The notes beneath the pieces were generated by a model. It saw nothing but the letters and a program-made list of their open reading frames with translations, was not told where the DNA came from and did not search any database. A stretch of DNA of 64,000 nucleotides. Source: Methanospirillum stamsii. Lineage in GTDB: Archaea; Halobacteriota; Methanomicrobia; Methanomicrobiales; Methanospirillaceae. Shown one piece after another: positions 26,370 through 34,258 of the stretch (within the stretch, counting starts at the first letter, position 1; every line of letters begins with the position of its first letter). The translations under genes and the position numbers were made by a program. The stretch is taken from NCBI RefSeq assembly GCF_003173335.1, contig NZ_QGMZ01000018.1, forward strand, positions 62,001 through 126,000, written 5' to 3'.

Positions 26370-27011
26370 ATGCAGTTTTTTGACGGTTGCGTTTTACCTT
26401 ATCCTTCAGGGCAGGTGAGCAGCTCACGGTTTGCGCGCGACCTCCAAAATCTGGGTTTTTCCGGATGTGTGATGTGCGGCACGGTACCCGAAGAAATACT
26501 ATATGATGTGCCGGTCCTGACTGCCCGATACCTCACTGATATCCAGCCCCGCCTGCTCTCACGTGAGATCGGAAGGTCTGCCATGGAACATGATCTTGTG
26601 TATGTTCAGGCAGGAGATGCAGGATTTAACCGGACTGCCATCCAGACAACGGGAATTCATGTCCTCACGGATGTCCAGAACACGCCAAAGGACGGATTTG
26701 ACCGGTATTGTGCACAACTTGCCGCCGAGCGGGGTGTTGCAATCGATCTTTCTGTCCGGCCTCTTGTTGAGCTTCGTGATGTTGCAAGACAGAAGGTAAT
26801 CCGGAAATATGAGGAGATCTTCACCCTGCAAAACCGGTATGAATTCCCCCTGGTTCTCTCCAGTCACGCATCCGAAATCTGGCACCTGAAGAGTCCTCGG
26901 GAAATGATCCGGCTCTTCTCCCTTGTCTGTGATGACGAAGACCTGCTCAGATCATCTCTTGGGACTGTTTCACAGGTAAAAAATTGGGTCGGCCCTGTCC
27001 GGGAGGTATAA
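26370..27011 (+). CDS. rnp3: Ribonuclease P protein component 3 (Rpp30)
   Basis: A 213-residue subunit of archaeal RNase P, related to human Rpp30, with a TIM-barrel (PHP-like) fold; it pairs with Pop5 to activate the catalytic RNA. Recognised from the short N-terminal strand, YVQAGDAGFNRTAIQ, IDLSVRPLVELRDVARQKVI and LSSHASEIWHLKSPREMIRL. It lies between L15e (11 bp) and rnp2 (1 bp), matching the conserved euryarchaeal order. The partner protein is encoded by the next gene. Confidence 0.93.
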   Translation: MQFFDGCVLPYPSGQVSSSRFARDLQNLGFSGCVMCGTVPEEILYDVPVLTARYLTDIQPRLLSREIGRSAMEHDLVYVQAGDAGFNRTAIQTTGIHVLTDVQNTPKDGFDRYCAQLAAERGVAIDLSVRPLVELRDVARQKVIRKYEEIFTLQNRYEFPLVLSSHASEIWHLKSPREMIRLFSLVCDDEDLLRSSLGTVSQVKNWVGPVREV

Positions 27012-27012
27012 T

Positions 27013-27498
27013 ATGCGTCTTCGGCCATCCATGCGTGAAAATTTCCGGTATATCCTGATTGAGATTGTGCCGGAGATCTCATGTGAATCCCGCGATATCT
27101 ACCGGGCGACCGCTGAATCAGTGACAAGCCTGTATGGTGATAGTATCGCGAGCCTGATGTGGCCTTCAGTCATGCAGGTAGCAGGTTCATATGCAATCAT
27201 CAGATGCAGGCGCGGTATGGAGAAAAAACTCGAGACCGCTCTTGCAGCAATAAACACTATTCAGGGAACTCCTGCTGCTGTCCACTCACTCAAAACATCA
27301 GGGACAATAAAAACGCTCCAGGAAAGTATCCCAAAAGAGAGGGGATTTCGTCAGGGAAGAGTAGTCATTGCGGGGAAGACATATGATGCAGTCATTTCAC
27401 GCAGGGGAAGGATAGATCTGAAAGAAAAGGGAATTTATCTTGATATACCACGGTACATAACAGAAGAAGATACTGAGGACCTGAACTATGATGAATAA
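27013..27498 (+). CDS. rnp2: Ribonuclease P protein component 2 (Pop5)
   Basis: A 161-residue Pop5 homolog that dimerises with Rpp30 in RNase P. Family features: basic start MRLRPSMRENFRYILIEI, the RNP-like core with VAGSYAIIRCRRGMEKKLETAL, and SGTIKTLQESI. The last ~50 residues extend beyond the core domain (FRQGRVVIAGKTYDAVI), longer than many archaeal Pop5 proteins. Its end overlaps psmA by 11 bases. Confidence 0.9.
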   Translation: MRLRPSMRENFRYILIEIVPEISCESRDIYRATAESVTSLYGDSIASLMWPSVMQVAGSYAIIRCRRGMEKKLETALAAINTIQGTPAAVHSLKTSGTIKTLQESIPKERGFRQGRVVIAGKTYDAVISRRGRIDLKEKGIYLDIPRYITEEDTEDLNYDE

Positions 27499-28207
27499 TA
27501 ATCAGGCCGCGTATGACCGTGCCATTACCGTTTTCAGCCCGGATGGGAGATTATACCAGGTTGAATATGCACGGGAGGCCGTAAAACGTGGCACAACTGC
27601 AGTGGGAATAAAATGTCAGGAAGGTGTCGTCCTGATCGTGGATAAACGAATCAATTCCCGCCTGCTTGAAGCAAATTCGATTGAAAAAATATTCCGGATT
27701 GATGAACACATCGGTGTTGCATCCTCCGGACTTGTCGGAGATGCCCGCGCTCTTGTTGACCGGGCCAGAATAGAGGCTCAGATAAACCGGGTGACCTACG
27801 ACGAGCCGATAGATGTTGAGACCCTTTCAAAGAAACTGGGAGACCATATGCAGACATATACTCAGTTTGGAGGGGCAAGACCGTATGGTACTGCACTTCT
27901 CATCACCGGCATATCTGACGGTCAGTTCCGTCTGTTTGAAACCGACCCGAGTGGTACTCTGCTTGAGTACAAGGCAACAGGTATCGGTACCGGAAGACCT
28001 GCGGTCATGAAACTCTTTGAGGAGGAATACACCTTTGAATGTACAATCAGCGAGGCAATCGCTCTTGGACTTAAAGCCCTTCATGAAGCAACGGAGGGAA
28101 AATTCGACGTGAACACCGTTGAGATAGGTGTCATTACTCAGAAAGAAGGAGAGTTTAGGAAAATGTCACGGGAAGAGGTTGCATCGTATATAGAGCAGCA
28201 GCAATAA
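27488..28207 (+). CDS. psmA: Proteasome subunit alpha
   Basis: A 239-residue alpha subunit of the archaeal 20S proteasome, forming the outer gating rings. The N-terminal gate and alpha signature NNQAAYDRAITVFSPDGRLY followed by QVEYAREAVKRGTTAVGIK are unmistakable; there is no catalytic N-terminal threonine, as expected for alpha. It overlaps rnp2 by 11 bases and is followed by the SBDS gene after 21 bp with GGGAG upstream of that start. ATG 27491 is an equally possible start. Confidence 0.97.
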   Translation: MMNNNQAAYDRAITVFSPDGRLYQVEYAREAVKRGTTAVGIKCQEGVVLIVDKRINSRLLEANSIEKIFRIDEHIGVASSGLVGDARALVDRARIEAQINRVTYDEPIDVETLSKKLGDHMQTYTQFGGARPYGTALLITGISDGQFRLFETDPSGTLLEYKATGIGTGRPAVMKLFEEEYTFECTISEAIALGLKALHEATEGKFDVNTVEIGVITQKEGEFRKMSREEVASYIEQQQ

Positions 28208-28228
28208 GATGACCAGGGAGAAGAACCG

Positions 28229-28924
28229 ATGATATCACTCGACGACGCGGTAGTTGCAAAACTTGAGAGTCATGGTGAGCGGTTTGAGATACTGGTTGAC
28301 CCGGATATTGCAGCCCGGATCAGGCAGGGAGAGGAGATTCCGGTGGAGGATGCGGTTGCAGCGCTCAATGTCTTTGAAAATGCATCCCAGGCAGAACGGG
28401 CATCTGATGAAACACTGAAAAAAGTGTTTAAAACCACTGACTTTGAGCCGATTGCATTACATATCATAAAAAAAGGTGAGATACACCTCACATCAGAGCA
28501 GCGAAAGATGATGACTGCTGAAAAAAGACGGCAGGTTATCACGTTTATCGCACGTAATGCAATTAATCCACAAACCGGGCATCCACACCCGCCACAACGC
28601 ATTGACATGGCCATGGAAGAAGCAAAAGTGCACATTGATCCTTTCCGAAGCCTTGAGGAACTGGTCAAAGACACCATGAAGGCTCTTCGGCCGCTCATTC
28701 CGATTAAGTTTGAGGAGATCAGACTTGCCGTCAGAATTCCTCCGGATTATGCACCAAGGGGATATGGAGATATTTCTGCGGTAGCGGTGATTGAAAAGGA
28801 AGAATGGCAGAAAGATGGATCATGGATATGTGTTGTTGTCATTCCCGCTGGCATCCAGAACGATTTTTATGACCTGATCAATAAAATAAGCCATGGGAAT
28901 GCAGAAACTAAGATCATCAAGTAA
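28229..28924 (+). CDS. sbds: Ribosome assembly factor SBDS
   Basis: A 231-residue archaeal SBDS protein, which helps release the anti-association factor aIF6 from the large ribosomal subunit. All three domains are present: the N-terminal FYSH domain (1-85), the helical middle with HPPQRIDMAMEEAKVHIDPF (about 130-150), and the C-terminal ferredoxin-like domain. In many euryarchaea SBDS is followed by exosome genes rrp4-rrp41-rrp42; here L37Ae follows directly after 51 bp. Confidence 0.96.
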   Translation: MISLDDAVVAKLESHGERFEILVDPDIAARIRQGEEIPVEDAVAALNVFENASQAERASDETLKKVFKTTDFEPIALHIIKKGEIHLTSEQRKMMTAEKRRQVITFIARNAINPQTGHPHPPQRIDMAMEEAKVHIDPFRSLEELVKDTMKALRPLIPIKFEEIRLAVRIPPDYAPRGYGDISAVAVIEKEEWQKDGSWICVVVIPAGIQNDFYDLINKISHGNAETKIIK

Positions 28925-28975
28925 CTATAAGTGCATTTAAAGCAAATAAAAAAGGACATCTAGGAAGTTTTGAAT

Positions 28976-29263
28976 ATGGCAAAAAAAATGGTAAAAGCAA
29001 AGGGGAGGGTATCCGGCTCGACAGGAAGATTCGGTCCGAGATATGGGCGGTTTATCCGTAAACGAGTACGTGATATTGAACAGGTTGCAAAAGCTATCCA
29101 CACCTGTCCCCGCTGTGATACCGTTTCTGTAAAACGGATTGGAACCGGCATCTGGGAATGCAGAAAATGTTCATTCAAGTTTGCAGGTGGCGCATATACT
29201 CCGGCAACCCCCAACCTGAAGGTAGCCCTGCGTACCTTAGAACGGGCAGTTAAGGAGGCGTAA
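28976..29263 (+). CDS. rpl37ae: Large ribosomal subunit protein L37Ae
   Basis: A 95-residue zinc-ribbon ribosomal protein. The basic N-terminus with [20 protein letters not shown] is followed by the four-cysteine site CPRC (near 44) and CRKC (near 62), then [13 protein letters not shown] 28976 was chosen; an in-frame TTG two codons earlier is less likely, and AGGAAG lies upstream. It is followed eight bases later by rpoP. Confidence 0.95.
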   Translation: MAKKMVKAKGRVSGSTGRFGPRYGRFIRKRVRDIEQVAKAIHTCPRCDTVSVKRIGTGIWECRKCSFKFAGGAYTPATPNLKVALRTLERAVKEA

Positions 29264-29270
29264 AACCTGT

Positions 29271-29405
29271 ATGCCTGGCTCGTATAAGTGTGCCCGGTGT
29301 AAACAAAAGGTTGAGATCGATATCAATGTCCGGTGTCCTTTCTGCGGTCATCGGATCCTTTTTAAAGAACGGGGAGCGGCAATCAAAGAGCTTAAGGCCA
29401 GATGA
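29271..29405 (+). CDS. rpoP: DNA-directed RNA polymerase subunit P (Rpc10)
   Basis: A 44-residue zinc-ribbon subunit of archaeal RNA polymerase, homologous to Rpb12. The four metal ligands are in YKCARCKQ near the start and [14 protein letters not shown] in the middle; the C-terminal tail is basic. Length matches archaeal RpoP. Its stop overlaps the start of the next gene (ATGA), and it lies within the ribosomal operon after L37Ae, the usual archaeal context. Confidence 0.95.
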   Translation: MPGSYKCARCKQKVEIDINVRCPFCGHRILFKERGAAIKELKAR

Positions 29406-29809
29406 CTCTGGTCACCACCTCCCGCCGTTCGACACCTGTTATCAGATCTATTGCAAAAGACCTTGCGTTTGCGTCAGGAAGTTCCTATCTGACACGCGGA
29501 AAACATGGTATCAGAGAAATTGCCGGCGAGCATGAGTTCTTCATTGTGATAGAACAGCAAAAATCTGATGTTCTGTTGACCATTTACGATGACGGTACTC
29601 CCTGTATGAGCAGAATTATCAAAGAGCATCAGCCGGGAATCAGGGAAGGGGAAATTTTCAGGGGACTGAAAACTTCAGACAAAAAACTGGGATTAGTCCT
29701 CGAAAAATTCTGCCAGGTTATGTATGTCGATGAAGAAGGGCTCTTTCTCTCCTTTGACGGCCCTCAAAGGAGATGTAAAAAACTGGTCCTTTCCGGGGAT
29801 GATGCATGA
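29402..29809 (+). CDS. Brix-domain ribosome biogenesis protein
   Basis: A 135-residue single-domain Brix/IMP4-like protein, thought to act in rRNA processing and ribosome assembly. The opening [20 protein letters not shown] followed by [17 protein letters not shown] is the archaeal Brix signature; it is a compact version of the eukaryotic domain. It overlaps rpoP and the Pcc1-like gene by four bases on either side, so the three are translated together. Confidence 0.9.
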   Translation: MTLVTTSRRSTPVIRSIAKDLAFASGSSYLTRGKHGIREIAGEHEFFIVIEQQKSDVLLTIYDDGTPCMSRIIKEHQPGIREGEIFRGLKTSDKKLGLVLEKFCQVMYVDEEGLFLSFDGPQRRCKKLVLSGDDA

Positions 29810-30066
29810 TCCATGAAGCATCATTTGTATTCTCTACTCCGGATGCCCCGCTCATCGCTGCATCTCTCATGCCGGAATCAGAATCCGAACCGGTGGGGCG
29901 GTCATGCGGGAGATGTATGATCCGGGATGACATGACTCTTGCCATAGAGATCCGCGCCGAAGATCTGACAGCCTTCCGGGCAGCAGTAAACACCTGGCTC
30001 CGGCTGGTTCAGATAGCAGAGGAGATGGTACAGACAACTAAAAAGGCGGGAACGACAAATAAATAG
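29806..30066 (+). CDS. pcc1: KEOPS complex subunit Pcc1-like
   Basis: An 86-residue CTAG/Pcc1 family protein; in KEOPS, Pcc1 forms the dimer platform for Kae1, which installs t6A37 on tRNA. The core strand and helix LAIEIRAEDLTAFRAAVNTW plus the C-terminal helix LVQIAEEMVQTTKK fit the family. Gene order rpoP-Brix-Pcc1-prefoldin beta is conserved in euryarchaea. The other KEOPS genes are not in the window. Confidence 0.9.
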   Translation: MIHEASFVFSTPDAPLIAASLMPESESEPVGRSCGRCMIRDDMTLAIEIRAEDLTAFRAAVNTWLRLVQIAEEMVQTTKKAGTTNK

Positions 30067-30078
30067 GAGGAGTTAACG

Positions 30079-30441
30079 ATGCAGAATATTTCGCCAAAAG
30101 TGCAGAATCAGATTAATATGCTCCAGCAGATGCAACAGCAGATGCAGACCATTCTATCCCAGAAGAGTCAATATGAGATGACTGCACAGGAAGCACGAAA
30201 GGCAGTCGAGGAACTGAATGATACAGATGACTCTGCTGCAGTATACATGAGTGTTGGCACTGTAGTCATGCAAAAACCTAAAGCAGAGGTTATTGCAAAA
30301 GTTACAGAGAAGATTGAAACACTCGAAATACGGATCCGGTCAATAGAAAAACAGGAGAAAATGTTACAGGAAAAATTCGAAAAACTCCAGAACCAGGTCC
30401 GTTCAGAAATCGAAGGGCGAAAAGCTCCTGAAGCTGCCTGA
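30079..30441 (+). CDS. pfdB: Prefoldin subunit beta
   Basis: A 120-residue beta subunit of prefoldin, the jellyfish-shaped chaperone that delivers unfolded proteins to the thermosome. Two long coiled-coil helices (about 1-45 and 75-115, Gln/Glu/Lys rich) flank the hairpin region with VYMSVGTVVMQKPKAEV. GGAGG precedes ATG 30079. Last gene of the operon; a T-rich stretch follows before the tRNA. Confidence 0.96.
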   Translation: MQNISPKVQNQINMLQQMQQQMQTILSQKSQYEMTAQEARKAVEELNDTDDSAAVYMSVGTVVMQKPKAEVIAKVTEKIETLEIRIRSIEKQEKMLQEKFEKLQNQVRSEIEGRKAPEAA

Positions 30442-30461
30442 TTTCTTTTCTTTTATTTAGG

Positions 30462-30546
30462 GCGAGGATTGCCGAGCCAGGTCAAAGGCGACGGATTTAG
30501 GGTCCGTTCCCGAAGGGGTCCGGGTGTTCAAATCACCCTCCTCGCA
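30462..30546 (+). tRNA. tRNA-Leu (anticodon TAG)
   Basis: An 85-base class II tRNA. Acceptor arm GCGAGGA pairs with TCCTCGC at 30539-30545, discriminator A at 30546. Anticodon stem ACGGA/TCCGT encloses TTTAGGG, giving anticodon TAG (reads CTA leucine). The variable arm is long (TCCCGAAGGGGT), and the T arm is GGGTG-TTCAAAT-CACCC. CCA is not encoded. Its 3' end is part of an 18 bp repeat that recurs at 34161. Confidence 0.97.
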
Positions 30547-30548
30547 TT
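30531..30548 (+). repeat. Putative att site (tRNA-proximal copy)
   Basis: aatcaccctcctcgcatt, covering the 3' end of tRNA-Leu plus two bases. An exact copy is at 34161-34178. Duplication of a tRNA 3' end around a segment of atypical DNA is the classic mark of tRNA-targeted site-specific integration. Confidence 0.85.
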
Positions 30549-31048
30549 AAGACAGTATGTTCAAATCGTAAGAAACTTTTAACAAAGCCACACTCTCACG
30601 CTTTTTTATGCCTCTACTGGCAACCTACACCGATATCGATAGGTTTCATTGTTTTAAACCCGATTACTCACAGAGAGTGATAGACAGCGCCTTAAAACGA
30701 GGGTAACTCTCAAATAATGACATATTCAAGTGCTATATCAAATGCCTCTATTGTATCCTCATATCAACCACAATCACATAATGGCCAACCTTTTTCTATT
30801 ACATTCATCTGCACTTTCAGCTATACGCAAAGAACTCAAGGGGAAACGGCTGGACATAAAAGAGTAGATATATCCTGATAATTTGTCTGTTCTTCCTGCG
30901 GTTGTAATGGAGAAAGGGAGGATATATGGGCAGATGAGTGTTTGGGATTAGTAAGTTGAAGAACATTTTTTAAGAGGCTAAAAAGTTCTGCTTTTCTTTT
31001 GCAATATTCTAATGGTATCAGCAGGAAACATATAGGTAGACCAAAATA
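30549..31048. other. Non-coding left part of the island
   Basis: About 500 bases without a convincing gene. A 32-codon frame at 30608-30706 (MPLLATYTDIDRFHCF...) has no strong ribosome site and may be a gene fragment. The remainder, including a minus-strand frame at 30836-31081, does not look coding. It includes the upstream region of the AlbA_2 gene; no TATA element was identified with confidence. Confidence 0.5.
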
Positions 31049-32770
31049 ATGCCCATTCCCACAAACGATGATATCCTTCAACTATTGAATCGGTTCGATC
31101 ACGTTATTGCAGATGAACTGGAGTCCAACACACTTGATTTTAAACCGTGGACCGATTCAAAATCCGACATGAAGGTCGCTATCGAATACGCGGTATGCTT
31201 CTCAAATGCAGATGGTGGAGTTGTGGTATTTGGGGTTTCCGACAAGACCCTTGGTCGTTCGAATGCGATTCATGGTGTAAAAAACTATACTCTTGACAAA
31301 TGGCGAAGAGGGATTTTTGATGGAACCAATCCCCATATCCCCGCCGAAGTAGAAGAACTAAAAGTCCCTGAAGGCACTGGACGACTTCTCATCGTTCGGA
31401 TTCCGAAAGGAGATAATCCACCATATGGGACTACACAGGGTCTCTTTAAACAACGGATTGGAAAAAATTGTATGCCGATGGACCCTGCTGCGTTCGCCTC
31501 CGCCAGGGTTTCAACCGGTTCAGTAGACTGGAGCGGTCAACCGGTCCCTGGAATTACCCTTGATTACCTCGACACTCTGGAAATTGCCAGGGCACGAGCA
31601 ATGTTACGAAGTAAAAACCCGGAGTCTGAACTCCTTAAAATGGATGATGAACCCTTTTTAAGAGGACTTGAGGCTATCCGGGGAGATAATGTGACCAATA
31701 CCGGACTCCTCCTTTTTGGAAAACCTGACATCATCTCTACTCTCTGTCCACAGAGTCAGGTGCATTATGTCCACCAGCCATCAGAAACCAGGGTAGCTCG
31801 AAATGACCAATGGAGAGTAGGTCTTCTCCAGATTATTGAGAAGATAGAAAATATCTTCTCCAGCCCGATTAATCCGGAAGAAGAGATCCAGGTTGGTCTA
31901 TTTAATCTGCGAATCCCGGCATTTCCTCTTGATGTGGTCCGTGAAGTGGTGCTTAATGCGGTGACACACCGTGATTATATAAATCCCGGAGAAGTGCTTA
32001 TCCGTCATGCAACCCAGGAACTGGTTGTGACCAGTCCAGGGGGTTTTATCGGGGGTATCACACTCCAGAATATCCTTCGTCATGAATCCGCTCCTCGAAA
32101 CCGGACTTTAGCAAATGCTTTCCTAAAACTTCGGCTTGTTGAATCAGCAGGGACCGGACGACGTAAGATATTCATCCCGATGCTCGAGTATGGAAAGCGG
32201 ATGCCCAGGTATGAGGCAGATAGTTCTCATGTTACTCTCCATATCTACGATGGAGCGTTTGATCATGCAATGGCAAGTTTTATTGCCAGATGGCACCGGG
32301 AAGGAAAAGATATTGGACTTGATGAGTTGATTGTTCTGACCTATCTCAAAGATCACCGTTTTATCAGTACAGACGATGCTACACCACTCCTCCAATTAGA
32401 TCGGGATATGGGCATTGCAGTCCTTGATAAGATGAGTCATCCGAAGCGAGGAATTCTTGAAAGAAAGGGACATACAAAAACTGCAACGTATTACCTTGCA
32501 AAACCGGTAGCAAAGGATCTCATTGGGAAGGTTGCATATTCAAAATTCAAAGGAATTGATTCTGCCAGGTATGCAGAGTTGGTCAGAGGATATGTTTCTG
32601 ATCATGGTATGATCAAGAATAAAGAATGTCGTCAATTACTGGATCTTGGTGATAGTAAATCAGCCCAGGTAGAGGCATCCCGTTACCTGAAAAAATGGTC
32701 AGAATATGATGGTTTTCTTATTGCTGAAGGGAAAGGTTCTCAACGGAAGTACTACCTCAGGGGTTCTTAA
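31049..32770 (+). CDS. Schlafen AlbA_2 domain protein with GHKL-type ATP-binding domain
   Basis: A 573-residue COG2865-type protein. The N-terminal AlbA_2 (Schlafen) domain, about residues 12-140, includes ESNTLDFKPW, the helix YAVCFSNADGGVVVFGV and the GLFKQRIGKNCMPM segment. The middle carries the HATPase_c_4 domain: REVVLNAVTHRDYINPGEVL near 295-315, VTSPGGFIGG near 330 and ESAGTGRRKI near 370. The C-terminal ~170 residues look like winged-helix modules. Such proteins are called transcriptional regulators, and related Schlafen proteins appear in defence islands. It is the only intact gene of the tRNA-Leu island. Palindromic GTTCTTAAC sites overlap its stop codon. Confidence 0.88.
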   Translation: MPIPTNDDILQLLNRFDHVIADELESNTLDFKPWTDSKSDMKVAIEYAVCFSNADGGVVVFGVSDKTLGRSNAIHGVKNYTLDKWRRGIFDGTNPHIPAEVEELKVPEGTGRLLIVRIPKGDNPPYGTTQGLFKQRIGKNCMPMDPAAFASARVSTGSVDWSGQPVPGITLDYLDTLEIARARAMLRSKNPESELLKMDDEPFLRGLEAIRGDNVTNTGLLLFGKPDIISTLCPQSQVHYVHQPSETRVARNDQWRVGLLQIIEKIENIFSSPINPEEEIQVGLFNLRIPAFPLDVVREVVLNAVTHRDYINPGEVLIRHATQELVVTSPGGFIGGITLQNILRHESAPRNRTLANAFLKLRLVESAGTGRRKIFIPMLEYGKRMPRYEADSSHVTLHIYDGAFDHAMASFIARWHREGKDIGLDELIVLTYLKDHRFISTDDATPLLQLDRDMGIAVLDKMSHPKRGILERKGHTKTATYYLAKPVAKDLIGKVAYSKFKGIDSARYAELVRGYVSDHGMIKNKECRQLLDLGDSKSAQVEASRYLKKWSEYDGFLIAEGKGSQRKYYLRGS

Positions 32771-32897
32771 CAGAGTTCTTAACATTGTTAAGAACCTCCA
32801 GGAGATGAATCCAGATATTATTGATTCATTTGATTAAATTCATCTATTTTGTAGATATTTAGAGTTCTTAACATGATCTTACATTGTTAAGAACTCT
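32763..32897. promoter_or_regulatory. Cluster of GTTCTTAAC palindromes after the AlbA_2 gene
   Basis: GTTCTTAAC occurs at 32763-32771 (overlapping the stop codon) and 32775-32783; the latter pairs with GTTAAGAAC at 32787-32795 across three bases. A second, larger inverted repeat has 13-base arms, AGAGTTCTTAACA at 32861-32873 and TGTTAAGAACTCT at 32885-32897, with an 11-base spacer. Five copies of one 9-mer in 135 bp suggest a protein-binding array or paired terminators. Confidence 0.65.
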
Positions 32898-33447
32898 TGG
32901 CTGTATAATCTTCTCTTAAAATTTTCAAGTGTCAAAGTGAATTGGTTAATCCTCGCATAACTTTTCTATGATGTGAATAAGGAGATCTTTTAGGTGGTAA
33001 ATCTCTGTGACATGCTTTGTTATTCGGGCTTATTAACTGGTATGATTAAAGTAAGGTAGAAATTTCAGTAAAATACGGATAAATTGAAATTTAATTATAT
33101 AGATCTCTAAATTTTAACTGATTTCGCAGAATAATTATATGGTGGTTTTACTTTCATGATCTGGCTCTTCAAAAAAAATATCACGTATATTATATATGAA
33201 AAATTTGGCATCATTTAAAAGTCTATTCTATATTCCTGGCTTGATACAAGAGCAAAAGGGAGCTTGTTGAGATCCGGCAGACAATCGTCTGACGAAAAAA
33301 ATTGTGAATATTGTCTCCTAGACATTCTTGAAGATTGATTCGTGGAAATCCTATCGTTCCACATCATCATCCGAAAATCTTTCTGTAAATACAATAAGGT
33401 AAAAATAAAACAATTTACCTTCAATATTGCTTCCAATCGAGTGAAAA
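32898..33447. other. AT-rich non-coding part of the island
   Basis: Roughly 550 bases of strongly AT-rich DNA with frequent stops in all frames. A minus-strand frame at 33215-33436 has an unlikely composition and no ribosome site. Nothing functional was recognised. Confidence 0.45.
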
Positions 33448-33594
33448 TTGCCCTCTTGCGGAAATAGCATTTTGGTCAAACGTAGTAAAGTTTACAAGAT
33501 ATCTATCGGTACACAGCCAATCATAACTGAAGTTCCGAAACAGATCCGGAAAATTTCAGAGACTATAAATTTTCAAATAGTCGCGAAAAATTGA
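33448..33594 (+). pseudogene. Possible AbrB-like antitoxin fragment
   Basis: A 48-codon frame from TTG 33448. The stretch KVYKISIGTQPIITEVPKQI resembles the SpoVT/AbrB fold seen in VapB-type antitoxins (usual pattern ...S..GQ.TIPKEIR). It lacks the second half of the domain and has no strong ribosome site. No toxin gene is next to it. A weak call that would need a profile search. Confidence 0.3.
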
Positions 33595-33639
33595 CCGGAG
33601 TTTAGGTTAGATATTTTGTTCCTGCTGTTGTTACCAGTG

Positions 33640-34010
33640 GATCCTATGACATTATTTCCCGGTGTCGGTTCTTTCGGGTAAAATGATCATTCGGTGGAAT
33701 CCTCCTGTCGTTGAACGGATCCCCGGTTCAGTAATTCGGGCATAAGTTGACTCTCCCGGTCGGCTTGGGGAAAGGGAAGCCGTCCGGCAGGTCAACCGAT
33801 GCCCTCTCCCCCGCTGGGAGTCCAGCGGAGAGCGGTTGTTGTCCATATCTGCGCGTGTTTTGGTAGTCGTTTCATTTACGCTGCGAGCCGCGAGATGGAT
33901 TCGAGCGGCCGTTCCTATCCTGTTCTCCCTTATCAAAGAGTATTAGTTGACACCGGTTAGATTATCGGTGTTCCCGGCTGTCCTTTACAGCCGGGGGTGG
34001 GGCAGGTTGT
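33640..34010. mobile_element. GC-rich relic block ending in an IS605-like hairpin
   Basis: This ~370 bp block is clearly GC-rich within an AT-rich island. It ends with a perfect 9 bp stem CCCGGCTGT/ACAGCCGGG (33973-33995) followed by GGTGGGGC, which resembles right ends of IS200/IS605 (tnpB) elements, whose 3' terminal region encodes a structured guide RNA. Translated frames on both strands are broken or of odd composition (a 94-codon minus-strand frame at 33652-33936 has no homology I recognise). The IS605 identity is a guess from the hairpin and base composition. Confidence 0.4.
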
Positions 34011-34160
34011 AGCATCAACCATTCCTCCCATTTTCATATATCTGGAAGAATCCCCCCCCATAGAAATAGTAATTATCACTCTCAACAAAAATTCAAAACA
34101 GACGCACTTCGTTTTTAATAAAAAAGTTACTTTTATACGATTTGAACAAAATTTCTAGAA

Positions 34161-34178
34161 TCACCCTCCTCGCATTTT
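34161..34178 (+). repeat. Putative att site (distal copy)
   Basis: Exact 18 bp copy of the tRNA-Leu 3' end (30531-30548) with no tRNA body in front of it. It marks the far boundary of the island, 80 bp before the next chromosomal gene. Confidence 0.85.
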
Positions 34179-34258
34179 AGAATATCAGATCTTGCATCAT
34201 CACGTTTTTTATTTACAGAAATCAATAACTCTCCTATCGCTGGTGATGGGTAAAAAAT

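Larger units (their letters stand above)
30549..34160. mobile_element. 3.6 kb island integrated at tRNA-Leu
   Basis: The DNA between the two 18 bp repeats is more AT-rich than either flank, has low coding density, and interrupts the otherwise compact arrangement. Its only long gene is an AlbA_2/Schlafen-type ATPase (31049-32770). It also contains palindromes, a possible AbrB-like fragment and a GC-rich relic. No integrase or replication gene is recognisable, so it is either a defective remnant or a minimal cargo island mobilised by an integrase elsewhere. Confidence 0.8.

Noticed and set aside
30836-31081. Minus-strand 81-codon frame at the left of the island
   Set aside because: It overlaps the AlbA_2 gene start, has no ribosome site and no recognisable similarity.
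33640-34010. RNase P RNA, SRP RNA or group II intron in the GC-rich block
   Set aside because: I looked for the RNase P conserved regions, the SRP helix 8 GGAA loop and a domain V-like stem. A stretch near 33890-33920 vaguely resembles domain V ends, but the pairing and catalytic triad do not hold.
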